27,420 bases of DNA from CAIMDX01 sp041652155 (GCA_041652155.1 JBAZHV010000012.1:1-27420); one strand, 5' to 3'; positions 6,114 through 14,122 are shown, counted from the stretch's first letter. Notes: generated by a model from the letters alone, not told the origin. Translations and numbers: made by a program.

Positions 6114-7133
6114 ATGAAGTTTCCTCGCACAAAAAAACTATTGTTTGCCAATAATAAAGGCGGGGTCGGCAAGACTACTCTAGCTTTTAATTGTGCGATG
6201 TCTTTTGCTAAACAAGGGTATAAAACTGTTTTGATCGACCTTGATCCGCAATGCAATCTTTCTCGGCTGGCGATGGGAGACGATCAATACGAAAAAACAT
6301 TATTTTCGACTGTCGAAAAAGATATTTTTGATGTGTTGAAGGGGGTGATCGAGGGCGGCGCGGATATTAATTTGAGCGTGCCTTTTATTCCAATAGCTAA
6401 TAGCTGCGGGAATCTTTCTTTAATGAAGGGAAGTGTTAACCTTTCACTCTATGAAAATTTGTTAGTAACAGCGTACGGCCAGGCGGCATCAGGCCAGCAG
6501 CTTGGTTATTTCCAAACTAGCGCAATTGATAGATTCCTTCGAGAGAAAGGATTGGGCGAAGAAATAGATATTTTTGTGATCGATACTTCTCCAAGCCTTT
6601 CGCTGCTTAATCAAATTATTTTTCTCGGTTCGGACTATTTTGTAGTGCCAATGATGCCCGATGCTTTTAGCGTTCAGGGCATTGAAAATCTGGGTAGCAT
6701 GCTTGAGAAATGGAAACAAAATTGGAAGATCACCGGAAAGGCGCTTTCTGGCAATACCGAAAGCAAATTTGTCCTTTCAGGAGAAGGGCTATTTATCGGT
6801 TATATAGTAAATTCATATAATGTTTATGGCCAGCACCCGATCAAAGATCATCGCCGCTGGATCGAAGAAATTCCTAAAAAAGTTAAAGTTTATCTTTCAG
6901 AGAAGCATTGTAAAAATGGATTAGTTGAAAAAAGTTGGAAAAATTCATTGGCAGAGATCCAAGACTATGGGCGAATTCCAGCAAAATGCCAGGAAGTCGG
7001 GGTAGCAATTTTTGATTTGGACCCGAATTGCATAGAAGAAATTCATCAAGGAACCAAAGAAAATATTGAGAAGTCAAAAACTGAATTTGGCAATCTATCG
7101 GAAGCTATTTTAGAGGTGTTGGCAGAATATTGA
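6114..7133 (+). CDS. ParA/Soj-family ATPase
   Basis: A 339-residue MinD/ParA-type P-loop ATPase. It begins with the deviant Walker A NNKGGVGKTT (about residues 14-23, signature lysine at KGG), then switch I/Walker A' VLIDLDPQCNLS and Walker B FVIDTSPSLSLLN, with FVVPMMPDAFSVQGIENL after it. This is the Soj-like layout, and the C-terminal extension is longer than in minimal ParA (about 250 residues). No parB gene of the usual kind follows, so this is an orphan ParA that may position a plasmid-like element, a protein cluster or the chromosome. It has its own leaderless promoter and a strong terminator behind it, so it is monocistronic. Confidence 0.9.
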   Translation: MKFPRTKKLLFANNKGGVGKTTLAFNCAMSFAKQGYKTVLIDLDPQCNLSRLAMGDDQYEKTLFSTVEKDIFDVLKGVIEGGADINLSVPFIPIANSCGNLSLMKGSVNLSLYENLLVTAYGQAASGQQLGYFQTSAIDRFLREKGLGEEIDIFVIDTSPSLSLLNQIIFLGSDYFVVPMMPDAFSVQGIENLGSMLEKWKQNWKITGKALSGNTESKFVLSGEGLFIGYIVNSYNVYGQHPIKDHRRWIEEIPKKVKVYLSEKHCKNGLVEKSWKNSLAEIQDYGRIPAKCQEVGVAIFDLDPNCIEEIHQGTKENIEKSKTEFGNLSEAILEVLAEY

Positions 7134-7180
7134 TCATTATTTTTTTGATAAAAGTCATGTCTTCATTGCCGGCGCGTTTT

Positions 7181-7206
7181 ATCGGGGGAACCCCCGATTT
7201 TTATTT
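7181..7206 (+). terminator. Terminator of parA
   Basis: ATCGGGGG (7181-7188) pairs with CCCCCGAT (7191-7198) and is followed by a T-rich run (7199-7206). Confidence 0.8.
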
Positions 7207-7224
7207 TGTCAATATTTAATGGTT

Positions 7225-7263
7225 TGTCAACTTACTTGACAGAATTGCAACATCGGCTAGAAT
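7225..7263 (+). promoter_or_regulatory. Promoter with operator-like dyad before the S24 regulator
   Basis: TTGACA (7236-7241) and TAGAAT (7258-7263) with a 16-nt spacer form a near-consensus promoter. The dyad TGTCAA-CTTAC-TTGACA (7225-7230 and 7236-7241) includes the -35 box, and another TGTCAA lies at 7207-7212. This is a plausible self-operator for the downstream LexA-like protein. The leader to the ATG at 7288 is about 18 nt. Confidence 0.6.
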
Positions 7264-7287
7264 AAATGTATAAGATATTTTTAGCCT

Positions 7288-8034
7288 ATGCACATTATTC
7301 AGCAAAAAATTTTAAATTTGGCCAAGGAAAGAAACTTGGCAGAATTAACTTTGCGTAAAATAGGCGAATTGGTTGAAGAACCGGATAGCCCGCAAAAGAT
7401 TAAGCACCATTTGGACAAATTGATCGAAAAAGGTCTCTTGCTGCGCAGCGCAGATGGTAAACGATTGGAAGTTATGGCCAGCGGTTTTGATATGAAATCC
7501 AAAATAATTTCATTGCCGATCATCGGTTCGGCTAATTGCGGAGAGGCGCTTGCATTTGCCGATGAAAAAATAGAAGGATATTTAAAGGTTTCTTTGCATA
7601 CCCTGGATAGCAGTTTGTCGCGCCGGATCGGCGATCTTTATGTTTTGTGCGCCGTTGGCGACTCAATGAACCGTGCTGATATAAAAGGAAAGTCAATTGA
7701 AGAAGGCGACTATGCGATCGTTGATAAGGCGGTCAAATTGCCGAAAAACGGCGAATACGTTGTTTCGGTGATCGACGGGTTATCCAATATCAAACGTTTT
7801 TATGACGACCAAAAGAACGATCGAATAATCTTATTTTCGGAATCAACAATGAATATCCCGCCGATCTATATTCACAAAGAAGACTTCGCGGAATATTTTA
7901 TCTGCGGCAAGATTGTCGATGTCTTTAAAAAACCGGATAAGGAAAAAATTTGGCAAGATGCCGCCGGATCCGATGCGATAAAAGATCTTGGCAAAATGAA
8001 GCGCGGAGAAAGTGAATATTACAATAAACTGTAA
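7288..8034 (+). CDS. LexA-like S24-family self-cleaving repressor
   Basis: A 248-residue protein. Residues 1-66 form an N-terminal winged-helix domain (LAELTLRKIGELVEE, then IKHHLDKLIEKGLL). From about residue 74 it is an S24 peptidase domain: LPIIGSANCGEALAF with a predicted Cys84-Gly85 cleavage bond, GDSMNRA with catalytic Ser126, and GLSNIKRFY with catalytic Lys169. A Cys-Gly bond is used by UmuD, while LexA uses Ala-Gly. The domain order suggests a DNA-binding regulator that inactivates itself on a damage signal (RecA filament in known cases). It ends 9 nt before a MazF toxin gene, so toxin expression should depend on it. The C-terminal 40 residues (KPDKEKIWQDAAG onward) are charged and extra to the family. 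Confidence 0.88.
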   Translation: MHIIQQKILNLAKERNLAELTLRKIGELVEEPDSPQKIKHHLDKLIEKGLLLRSADGKRLEVMASGFDMKSKIISLPIIGSANCGEALAFADEKIEGYLKVSLHTLDSSLSRRIGDLYVLCAVGDSMNRADIKGKSIEEGDYAIVDKAVKLPKNGEYVVSVIDGLSNIKRFYDDQKNDRIILFSESTMNIPPIYIHKEDFAEYFICGKIVDVFKKPDKEKIWQDAAGSDAIKDLGKMKRGESEYYNKL

Positions 8035-8043
8035 ACAACGGCT

Positions 8044-8415
8044 ATGAACGGCATAATTGAATATGGCGATATTTATCTTGTAGGTTTTGCGCCAAGCGTT
8101 GGCCATGAATTCCAGGGAGACAGGCCGGCAGTGGTTGTTCAGCCCAACGAACAATTGGCAAAAACAAATCTTGTTACCGTAATTCCTTTGACATCAAAAG
8201 TGGATAAGGCCCATAGCGGTGATATTCTTATCAAAAAGGACGAGGTAAACAGGTTATTTTGCGATTCTTTGGTCAAAGTACATAATATCGAATCATTCGA
8301 CAGGAGCCGTTTTATTAAAAAAATAGGCAAAATAAGTACGCAAGACTCAGAGAAAATTAAAATTTATCTTATTCGTCATTTTGATCTATTATCAGCGAAT
8401 CCGTCAAAAATTTAG
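8044..8415 (+). CDS. MazF/PemK-family endoribonuclease toxin
   Basis: A 123-residue protein with the MazF fold signatures: GDIYLVGFAPSVGHEFQGDRPAVVVQ at the N-terminus (beta-hairpin and the active-site Arg in GDRP), NLVTVIPLTSK in the centre and SLVKVHNIESFDRSRF with a KIGKIS segment at the end. MazF toxins cut single-stranded mRNA at short motifs. There is no small antitoxin gene before it; the only gene in the transcription unit is the S24 regulator 9 nt upstream. The pair therefore looks like a toxin governed by a self-cleaving repressor, or the S24 protein itself may act as antitoxin. A hairpin AACGTTT-CAA-AAACGTT (8435-8451) follows, without a good T-run. Confidence 0.9.
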   Translation: MNGIIEYGDIYLVGFAPSVGHEFQGDRPAVVVQPNEQLAKTNLVTVIPLTSKVDKAHSGDILIKKDEVNRLFCDSLVKVHNIESFDRSRFIKKIGKISTQDSEKIKIYLIRHFDLLSANPSKI

Positions 8416-8470
8416 AATTATTGAAAGTTGATAAAACGTTTCAAAAACGTTAAATTAGACAGGTATAAAA

Positions 8471-8498
8471 TTGCTAATAATTTACCGCGGCATAAGAT
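8471..8498 (+). promoter_or_regulatory. Promoter of the PfkB-type kinase (leaderless)
   Basis: TTGCTA (8471-8476), a 16-nt spacer and TAAGAT (8493-8498) end 6 nt before the ATG at 8505. Confidence 0.6.
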
Positions 8499-8504
8499 GA
8501 ATCT

Positions 8505-9446
8505 ATGAAAATTCTTGTTTCCGGGTCTCTTGCGTACGACAGGATAATGAATTTTTCGGGCAAGTTTTCCGAACATATACTGCCCGAGAAGATCCATAAT
8601 CTCAACATTTCTTTTCTTCTCGAAACATGTACCGAAAATTTCGGCGGCACTGCCGGCAACATTGCTTATAATCTGGCTTTGCTCGGCGAAAGGCCGGTCG
8701 TGCTGGCCACCGTTGGCAACGATTTTGAGCCTTACCGCGTTTGGATGAGCGAACACAATATAGACTCAAGCATGATAAAGGTCATTCCCGAAGAAAAGAC
8801 CTCTTTTTGTTATATTATGACCGACCGTTCGGATAACCAGATAACCTCTTTTTATCCCGGAGCGATGAAATATCACGGCAACGAGATAGGCAAAGGATAT
8901 GCCGCAGGCGATACTCTGGCGATCGTTGCCCCCGGATGTATGGAGAGCATGAAGGAATATTCCGAATTTTACAGAAAGAACAACATCCCTTACATCTACG
9001 ATCCCGGCCAGCAGATCACGTCTTTGAACGACCGAGATCTTTTACATGGAATAAGCGGCGCGAAAGTTTTTATTTCCAACGATTACGAATTGAATATGGT
9101 CATGCAAAAAACCGGATTCAACGAGGATGATCTTTTGCAAAAAGTGGATATTTTGATAACCACTCTTGGCGATAAAGGCTGTACGATCAAAAACAAGGAC
9201 ACGGTTTACATCATTCCTCCGGCCAAGCCGGAGAATGACAGCGATCCGACAGGCGCGGGCGACGCGTTCAGAGCTGGCTTTATCAAAGGATTGGCGCAGG
9301 GCTTGCCGCTGGATGTCGCCGGAAGGCTGGGGTCGGTGACGGCGGTCTATACCGTCGAGAAATACGGGACCCAAACCCACGCGTTCACGATGGATGGACT
9401 AAAAGAAAGGTATAAACAAAATTTTGGGCAGGACTTGGCGATTTAA
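8505..9446 (+). CDS. PfkB-family kinase, probably adenosine kinase
   Basis: A 313-residue ribokinase-fold protein. It opens ILVSGSLAYDRIMNFSGKF, has the substrate-binding NFGGTAGNIAYNLALLG (about residues 45-61) and the C-terminal PfkB signature DPTGAGDAFRAGF, whose second Asp is the catalytic base. The family phosphorylates sugars or nucleosides with ATP. It lies 54 nt upstream of S-adenosylhomocysteine hydrolase, which releases adenosine, so adenosine is the likely substrate: AMP formation pulls the reversible hydrolase forward. Ribokinase or another nucleoside kinase remain possible. It has its own leaderless promoter. Confidence 0.85.
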   Translation: MKILVSGSLAYDRIMNFSGKFSEHILPEKIHNLNISFLLETCTENFGGTAGNIAYNLALLGERPVVLATVGNDFEPYRVWMSEHNIDSSMIKVIPEEKTSFCYIMTDRSDNQITSFYPGAMKYHGNEIGKGYAAGDTLAIVAPGCMESMKEYSEFYRKNNIPYIYDPGQQITSLNDRDLLHGISGAKVFISNDYELNMVMQKTGFNEDDLLQKVDILITTLGDKGCTIKNKDTVYIIPPAKPENDSDPTGAGDAFRAGFIKGLAQGLPLDVAGRLGSVTAVYTVEKYGTQTHAFTMDGLKERYKQNFGQDLAI

Positions 9447-9500
9447 AAATTTATTAAAAAATTCATAGATAAATCATTTCGTAACGATTTTAAAAAATTC

Positions 9501-10757
9501 ATGGAATACGATATCAAAGATATCAGCTTGGCACAGCAGGGTAAAAAAAGGATCGAGTGGGCTTCGAACGATATGCCTGTTTTGAAACAGGTGCGCGAGA
9601 AATTCGAAAAAGAAAAACCTTTGGCCGGTTTGAAAATGTCCGCTTGTTTGCACGTCACTTGCGAGACCGCCAATTTGGTCCGCACGCTCAAGGCCGGAGG
9701 CGCCGATGTTTTGCTTTGCGCTTCCAACCCTTTGTCCACACAGGATGATGTGGCGGCCAGTTTGGTAAAAGATTACGGCATCGCGGTTTATGGAATGAAA
9801 GGAGAAGACCGTGATATGTTTTTCAAACATATCAAAGCGGCGATCGCGCACAGTCCGAGAATAACCATGGACGACGGCGCCGATCTTATTTCCACCATCC
9901 ATAAAGATCATCCGGAACTTTGCAAACAGATCATCGGCAGTATGGAAGAAACGACCACCGGCGTCATTCGTTTGCGGGCAATGGATAAGGATGGAGCTTT
10001 GAAGATACCCGTGGTGGCCGTGAACGATGCGAAAACAAAGAATATGTTCGACAACCGTTACGGTACGGGCCAGTCCACTTTGGACGGCATTGTCCGCGCG
10101 ACAGACGTTTTAATCGCCGGCAAGACTTTTGTTTGCGCCGGATACGGCTGGTGCGGACGCGGGTTTGCCATGCGCGCCAGGGGTATGGGCGCGAAAGTGA
10201 TCGTGACGGAAGTCGACGCCATTAAAGCGCTTGAGGCGGCCATGGACGGTTTTGACGTTATGCCGATGATAGAGGCGGCCAGGATCGGCGATGTTTTCTG
10301 TACGCTAACCGGAGATATCAATGTTCTCGACAAGGATCATTTTAAGGCGATGAAAGACGGGGCGATAATTTGCAATTCCGGGCATTTCGACGTGGAAATA
10401 AACGTTAAGGGTTTGGGAGAGATAGCCAGCAAGGTTACCAAGGGAGTGCGCAATTTTGTGGATGAATATTTGGTTGACGGTAAGAGGATATATCTTTTGG
10501 CTGAAGGCAGGCTGGTGAATCTGGCCGCCGCCGAAGGCCATCCGGCCTCGGTCATGGATATGAGCTTTTCGACCCAGGCTCTCGGGAGCGAGTGGGCGGT
10601 AAAAAATCAGGCGGACCTTAAGCCGGGGGTTTATGACATTTCGGAAGAGATCGAACATTACGTGGCCGGTTTGAAGCTCAAGACAATGGACGTTTCCATC
10701 GATCAGCTGACCGACCAGCAAAAAAAGTATTTATCCAGCTGGCAAGAGGGAACCTAG
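9501..10757 (+). CDS. ahcY: S-adenosylhomocysteine hydrolase (adenosylhomocysteinase)
   Basis: A 418-residue, full-length enzyme of the short (archaeal/Thermotoga-like) class. It splits S-adenosylhomocysteine into homocysteine and adenosine. Recognisable parts are MSACLHVTCETANLV near the N-terminus, the active-site run MDDGADLIST, EETTTGVIRL and VVAVNDAKTKNMFDN (Lys and Asp of the catalytic site), the bound-NAD Rossmann motif CAGYGWCGRGFAMRARGMGA, and the C-terminal NLAAAEGHPASVMDMSF. All the usual functional residues appear to be present. It sits behind the kinase that would use its adenosine product. The 12-mer TAAAAAATTCAT occurs twice in the gap, the second copy running into the start codon, with no clear Shine-Dalgarno site. 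Confidence 0.96.
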   Translation: MEYDIKDISLAQQGKKRIEWASNDMPVLKQVREKFEKEKPLAGLKMSACLHVTCETANLVRTLKAGGADVLLCASNPLSTQDDVAASLVKDYGIAVYGMKGEDRDMFFKHIKAAIAHSPRITMDDGADLISTIHKDHPELCKQIIGSMEETTTGVIRLRAMDKDGALKIPVVAVNDAKTKNMFDNRYGTGQSTLDGIVRATDVLIAGKTFVCAGYGWCGRGFAMRARGMGAKVIVTEVDAIKALEAAMDGFDVMPMIEAARIGDVFCTLTGDINVLDKDHFKAMKDGAIICNSGHFDVEINVKGLGEIASKVTKGVRNFVDEYLVDGKRIYLLAEGRLVNLAAAEGHPASVMDMSFSTQALGSEWAVKNQADLKPGVYDISEEIEHYVAGLKLKTMDVSIDQLTDQQKKYLSSWQEGT

Positions 10758-10765
10758 CAGACAGT

Positions 10766-10930
10766 TTGACATCAGTTAAATTTGCGGTTAGCATAATATT
10801 ATGATCTCATTATCCTTATCGAGAAATTGTTGTTGTTCGGCCAATTCTTTGCCGGCGGTTTTGCGCGTAGGATAAACTAATTTTTTATAATATTTTCGCA
10901 AGCAAAACCTCCCGGCAGCGGGAGGTTTTT
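10766..10930 (+). ncRNA. Possible small RNA or leader unit with own promoter and terminator
   Basis: Just after ahcY there is TTGACA (10766-10771), a 17-nt spacer and TAGCAT (10789-10794). Further on is a strong terminator: AAAACCTCCC (10904-10913) paired with GGGAGGTTTT (10920-10929). The transcript would be about 130 nt. It contains a 24-codon frame (10801-10875, with CCC at residues 10-12), but nothing shows that this is translated. It may simply be the 3' untranslated region of ahcY ending at this terminator. The terminator is convincing; the RNA gene is tentative. Confidence 0.4.
10904..10930 (+). terminator. Rho-independent terminator
   Basis: A 10-bp perfect stem (10904-10913 with 10920-10929), 6-nt loop GGCAGC and T-run. 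It ends transcription from ahcY or from the small unit before it. Confidence 0.9.
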
Positions 10931-10955
10931 AAATGGTTAAATAAAATAAAAATAT

Positions 10956-11358
10956 ATGAAAGCAGAAATTAAAATAGTGAGAACAAACTCTTTAAAACAG
11001 CACGAGATGATCAGAGAAGATCATCTGAAAGAGCTGATCGAAGAAATAAGGGGAGACGGATACATCAACGATCCGATAATCGTCGACAGGAATACGAAAA
11101 TAATTTTAGACGGGCATCACCGGTTTAACGCCATCAAGTTCCTCGGACTGGCGTTGTCGCCGGTGTATCTTTGTCGATTATAATGATCCCGACATAAGAA
11201 TAGAAGCGTGGAGAGACGGGGAAAAAGTGACCAAAGAAATTGTCGTGCAGGCCGGATTGTCTGGAGAGCTATTGATCCCGAAAACATCCAAGCATTTTAT
11301 CCCGGACAGGCCGGTCGGATTAAGAATATCTTTGGAGTCTCTTAGACGGGAAGCCTGA
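10956..11358 (+). pseudogene. ParB-N/SerK-like protein, split by a frameshift
   Basis: The first part reads MIREDHLKELIEEIRGDGYI, then NDPIIVDRNTKIILDGHHRF and FLGLALSPVYL, and stops at 11183. After dropping one T in the run near 11170-11173, the frame continues VDYNDPDIRIEAWRDGEKVT and on to SLESLRREA with TGA at 11356-11358, about 133 residues in all. The D-G-H-H-R box is that of the ParB/sulfiredoxin fold in small stand-alone proteins such as SbnI and SerK (free serine kinase), rather than of chromosome-partition ParB. The break is one base in a T-run, so sequencing error is a real alternative. Function (serine kinase or nucleotide-binding regulator) is inferred from fold only. Confidence 0.72.
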
Positions 11359-11410
11359 TTTGGGTTGAGCGACCCTTGGACAAAGAGGATCTGCTGGCTT
11401 GAGCCAAGCG

Positions 11411-11424
11411 TTTTTGATAAAATA
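11411..11424 (+). promoter_or_regulatory. Extended -10 promoter motif of the ABC-F gene
   Basis: TTTTTGATAAAATA contains an extended -10 (TGATAAAAT) with no good -35. The same motif occurs before 13082 and before prfB, each time 51-52 nt ahead of the start codon. Confidence 0.6.
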
Positions 11425-11462
11425 GGCGCAAACATCTGTTCAAGAGAACGATCATCATTTCA

Positions 11463-12989
11463 ATGCTTAAAGTCGAATCGCTCAAGAAAATATTCGCGGG
11501 GGAGGCTCTTTTCGACGGGGTCTCTTTTAGCGTTAATGCCGGGGAGAAGATCGGGCTTGTCGGAGTGAACGGAGCCGGGAAAAGTACTTTGCTAAAAATC
11601 ATTGCCGGAGAAATAGAGCCGGATCAGGGCAGGGTAGTGATCGGCAAAGATGAGAGGATCGGTTATTTAAGGCAGGCGGTCGAAACAGATATTGATAAAA
11701 CGGTGGAGGAATTTTTTGATGACGGTTTTCCCGTTCAAGGATGGAAGATCAAAAAAGTTTTGAGCCAATTGGGTCTTGGCGAAGTTGATCTTGAGAAGAA
11801 GCTTGAAGGGTTCAGCGGGGGAGAAATGGCAAAGATAAATCTGGCTAAAGTTTTACTGGGCGAGCCAAGCATCCTTTTACTGGACGAACCGACCAATCAT
11901 TTGGACATAGAGGGGATAAATTTCTTGCAGGATTTTCTTGCCGGATTCAAGGGCGGGGTGCTGATCGTTTCCCACGATCGCTGGATATTGGATAAAATAG
12001 CCGCCAAGATAATAGACCTGCAGATGACCGAAGAAGGCAGGATCGCCAAGATATATCCCGGCAATTTCAGCGAATATGTTCAAGCCCGCCAAAAAGAGAT
12101 CGTGAAGAAAAAGCAGCTTTATAATTTACAGCAGAAAAATATCGGAAAGATCGAACAGCAGATAGCGAAAACAAAAGACAGGTCCGCTTTGTTGGAGAGC
12201 AAAACCAACGGCGGGGATTATTATGTCAGGAAGAAAGCGGCCAAGGCGATGAAGCAGGCGAAAGATAAAGAAAAGAAATTGGAAAAGTTTTTGGAAAGTG
12301 ATGACCGGATCGAAAAACCGCAAAAAGAAAAAAGTTTCAAGATGATCTTTGATAATTATTTGGGAGAAAGCCAAAGGGTTTTGCAGATCAAAAATGCTTC
12401 GTTCGTGATCGAAGGCAAAAAGCTTTTCGATCTGGCGGATCTTGCGTTATTCGGTAAAAGCAGGGTCGCTTTGCTCGGCCCGAACGGGTCGGGGAAGACA
12501 ACTTTTATAAAAACAATTCTTGGCCGGATCAGGCTGGAACAGGGAGAGCTAAAACTCAATCCAAGCGTAAAGATCGGTTATCTTTCCCAGGAGATCATTT
12601 TTGACGACCAAGAAAGAACCGTTTCGGAAGAATTTGAAAAAGGATATGAGGCCTCGTCTGGAGATATTCGGAAAGTGCTCGGCAGGTTTCTTTTTTCCGG
12701 CGATGATCAGGTAAAAAAGATAAAGGACCTTAGTTTGGGGGAAAAAAGAAGGCTTTGCCTGGCCAAGATAGTGGCCGCGGGAGGAAATTTTTTGATCCTG
12801 GACGAACCGACCAATCATTTGGACATCGCTTCCATAGAAGCTATCGAAAAAGCGTTGAAGGATTTTGGCGGCGCGATCTTGGCCGTTTCCCACGACAGGT
12901 TTTTCTTGAAAAATATCGGCATCGAAAAATTTTATTATCTTAAAGGCGGCGCCGTTCAGGGCCTGAAGTCTCTCGATGAGATATCTTAG
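11463..12989 (+). CDS. ABC-F family ATPase (ribosome-associated type)
   Basis: A 508-residue soluble protein with two ABC domains and no membrane segment. The first domain has Walker A GVNGAGKST (34-42), signature FSGGEMAKINLAK and Walker B ILLLDEPTNHLD. A lysine-rich linker of about 100 residues (KKKQLYNLQQKNIGKIEQQI onward) follows. The second domain has GPNGSGKTT, signature LSLGEKRRLCLAK and FLILDEPTNHLD. Tandem domains with this charged linker define ABC-F proteins (EttA, Uup, YkpA), which bind the ribosomal E-site and act in translation or antibiotic protection; they are not exporters. The second signature is LSLGE in place of the usual LSGGE. Subfamily assignment is not possible from sequence inspection alone. 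Confidence 0.94.
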   Translation: MLKVESLKKIFAGEALFDGVSFSVNAGEKIGLVGVNGAGKSTLLKIIAGEIEPDQGRVVIGKDERIGYLRQAVETDIDKTVEEFFDDGFPVQGWKIKKVLSQLGLGEVDLEKKLEGFSGGEMAKINLAKVLLGEPSILLLDEPTNHLDIEGINFLQDFLAGFKGGVLIVSHDRWILDKIAAKIIDLQMTEEGRIAKIYPGNFSEYVQARQKEIVKKKQLYNLQQKNIGKIEQQIAKTKDRSALLESKTNGGDYYVRKKAAKAMKQAKDKEKKLEKFLESDDRIEKPQKEKSFKMIFDNYLGESQRVLQIKNASFVIEGKKLFDLADLALFGKSRVALLGPNGSGKTTFIKTILGRIRLEQGELKLNPSVKIGYLSQEIIFDDQERTVSEEFEKGYEASSGDIRKVLGRFLFSGDDQVKKIKDLSLGEKRRLCLAKIVAAGGNFLILDEPTNHLDIASIEAIEKALKDFGGAILAVSHDRFFLKNIGIEKFYYLKGGAVQGLKSLDEIS

Positions 12990-13001
12990 GACGAAAACTG
13001 C

Positions 13002-13020
13002 GAGGAAAATCTTTTTCCTC
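13002..13020 (+). terminator. Hairpin after the ABC-F gene
   Basis: GAGGAAAA (13002-13009) pairs with TTTTCCTC (13013-13020) over 8 bp with a 3-nt loop. The T-run is inside the stem, so termination efficiency is uncertain. Confidence 0.45.
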
Positions 13021-13030
13021 TATCGGCCAA

Positions 13031-13044
13031 TTTTTGATAAAATA
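13031..13044 (+). promoter_or_regulatory. Extended -10 promoter motif before the small membrane protein
   Basis: TTTTTGATAAAATA, identical to 11411-11424 and 26897-26910, here 51 nt before the ATG at 13082. Confidence 0.6.
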
Positions 13045-13081
13045 TTATCGATCAGATAATCCGTAAATTAATTATATAAAT

Positions 13082-13447
13082 ATGAACGCTCAATTTTTAA
13101 AAGACGCTTTTGGCTGGGGATCTGTTCTTTGGCTTATCGGCTACTTACTCGGCATCGCGCTATTTTCTGTCGTGCCTACTTCTATGATCGGCTGGATCAT
13201 TATGCCTATCGGCACGGTGATCACTCTTTGGGTTTTGTTCAAAAAGATAAGAAGCGGATCATTCCAATATTATTTTTCTTTGGCAGTTATATGGACGGCT
13301 ATCGCAATAGTTTTCGATTATTTTTTCCTCGTCAAATTGTTCAATCCGGAAGATGGCTATTATAAACTGGATGTCTATTTGTACTACATTTTAACTTTTG
13401 TTTTCCCTCTCGCCGCCGGCTGGCGCAAGATCGCGGTTAAAAAATAA
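13082..13447 (+). CDS. Small four-helix membrane protein of unknown function
   Basis: A 121-residue protein with four hydrophobic segments (about residues 14-36, 39-56, 63-85 and 96-115) and a short Lys-rich cytoplasmic end (WRKIAVKK). Polar residues are few, and no transport or enzyme motif is visible. Similar small proteins are frequent in Patescibacteria, but I cannot assign a function. It ends 4 nt before the pentapeptide-repeat gene, so the two are probably cotranscribed from the promoter at 13031. Confidence 0.75.
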   Translation: MNAQFLKDAFGWGSVLWLIGYLLGIALFSVVPTSMIGWIIMPIGTVITLWVLFKKIRSGSFQYYFSLAVIWTAIAIVFDYFFLVKLFNPEDGYYKLDVYLYYILTFVFPLAAGWRKIAVKK

Positions 13448-13451
13448 TTAT

Positions 13452-14033
13452 ATGGAATTTGAAGGCCAGAGCTTTGAAGAGCAGAAATTTTCCAAGATCG
13501 TTTTTCTTGAAAAAGACCTTAGCCATCGGGAATTTTCCGATTGCACTTTCGATAAGTGCGATCTTAGCGGGTGCAAGTTTTCCGGTTCTTTATTCATCGA
13601 TTGCACTTTTACCGGATGCAATCTTTCCAATATCAAAATAGATAACTGCGGATTTCAAAACGCGGAGTTCGACGGCTGTAAATTACTTGGCGTTATTTTT
13701 GCCGAGATAAGGACCTCTCTGGTCAAACTGGCTTTCAGAAAATGCAGTATTTCCTTATGCGATTTTACCCGGTTGGACATCAGAAATACCAAGTTCGTCG
13801 AATGCACGATCGGGGAAACGGAGTTTGCGGCCGCCGATCTTTCGGGCTCTGATTTTTCCGGATCCGATCTGAGCGGCAGCAAATTCCAAAATACCAATCT
13901 GGAGACAGCGAATTTTCGCGGAGCGAAAAATTATTATATCAATCCGACATGCAATAAATTGAGGCATGCCTTATTTTCCTACCCGGAAGTTTTGGCCCTG
14001 CTCGCCGCTTTCGAGATCAAGGTGGAATATTGA
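13452..14033 (+). CDS. Pentapeptide-repeat protein, Qnr/McbG-like
   Basis: A 193-residue protein made almost wholly of A(D/N)LxX-type repeats: FSDCTFDKCDLSGCKFSGSL, then DLSGSDFSGSDLSGSKFQNT and similar units. It ends in a short helix KLRHALFSYPEVLALLAAFEIKVEY, the dimerisation-type C-terminus seen in Qnr and McbG. These form a right-handed beta-helix that mimics DNA and protects DNA gyrase. The repeats are Cys-rich (positions facing the core). The frame is open further upstream inside the previous gene; the ATG at 13452 is chosen because the repeats begin right after it. Protection of gyrase is inferred from the shape of the family. Confidence 0.87.
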   Translation: MEFEGQSFEEQKFSKIVFLEKDLSHREFSDCTFDKCDLSGCKFSGSLFIDCTFTGCNLSNIKIDNCGFQNAEFDGCKLLGVIFAEIRTSLVKLAFRKCSISLCDFTRLDIRNTKFVECTIGETEFAAADLSGSDFSGSDLSGSKFQNTNLETANFRGAKNYYINPTCNKLRHALFSYPEVLALLAAFEIKVEY

Positions 14034-14098
14034 TATCGATCCGCCCGCCTTTGCAAATTTTCGAGCGTTCAATCGGTTGAATATATCGTATAAGATAT

Positions 14099-14122
14099 CT
14101 GCCTCCGCGGGGCGGTTTTTTT
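14099..14122 (+). terminator. Rho-independent terminator after the pentapeptide gene
   Basis: CTGCCTC (14099-14105) pairs with GGGGCGG (14109-14115), including two G-T pairs, with loop CGC and seven Ts (14116-14122). Confidence 0.75.

Noticed and set aside
10801..10875. 24-codon leader peptide with three cysteines
   Set aside because: No start-context evidence and no gene downstream that it would control; listed only within the possible small RNA.
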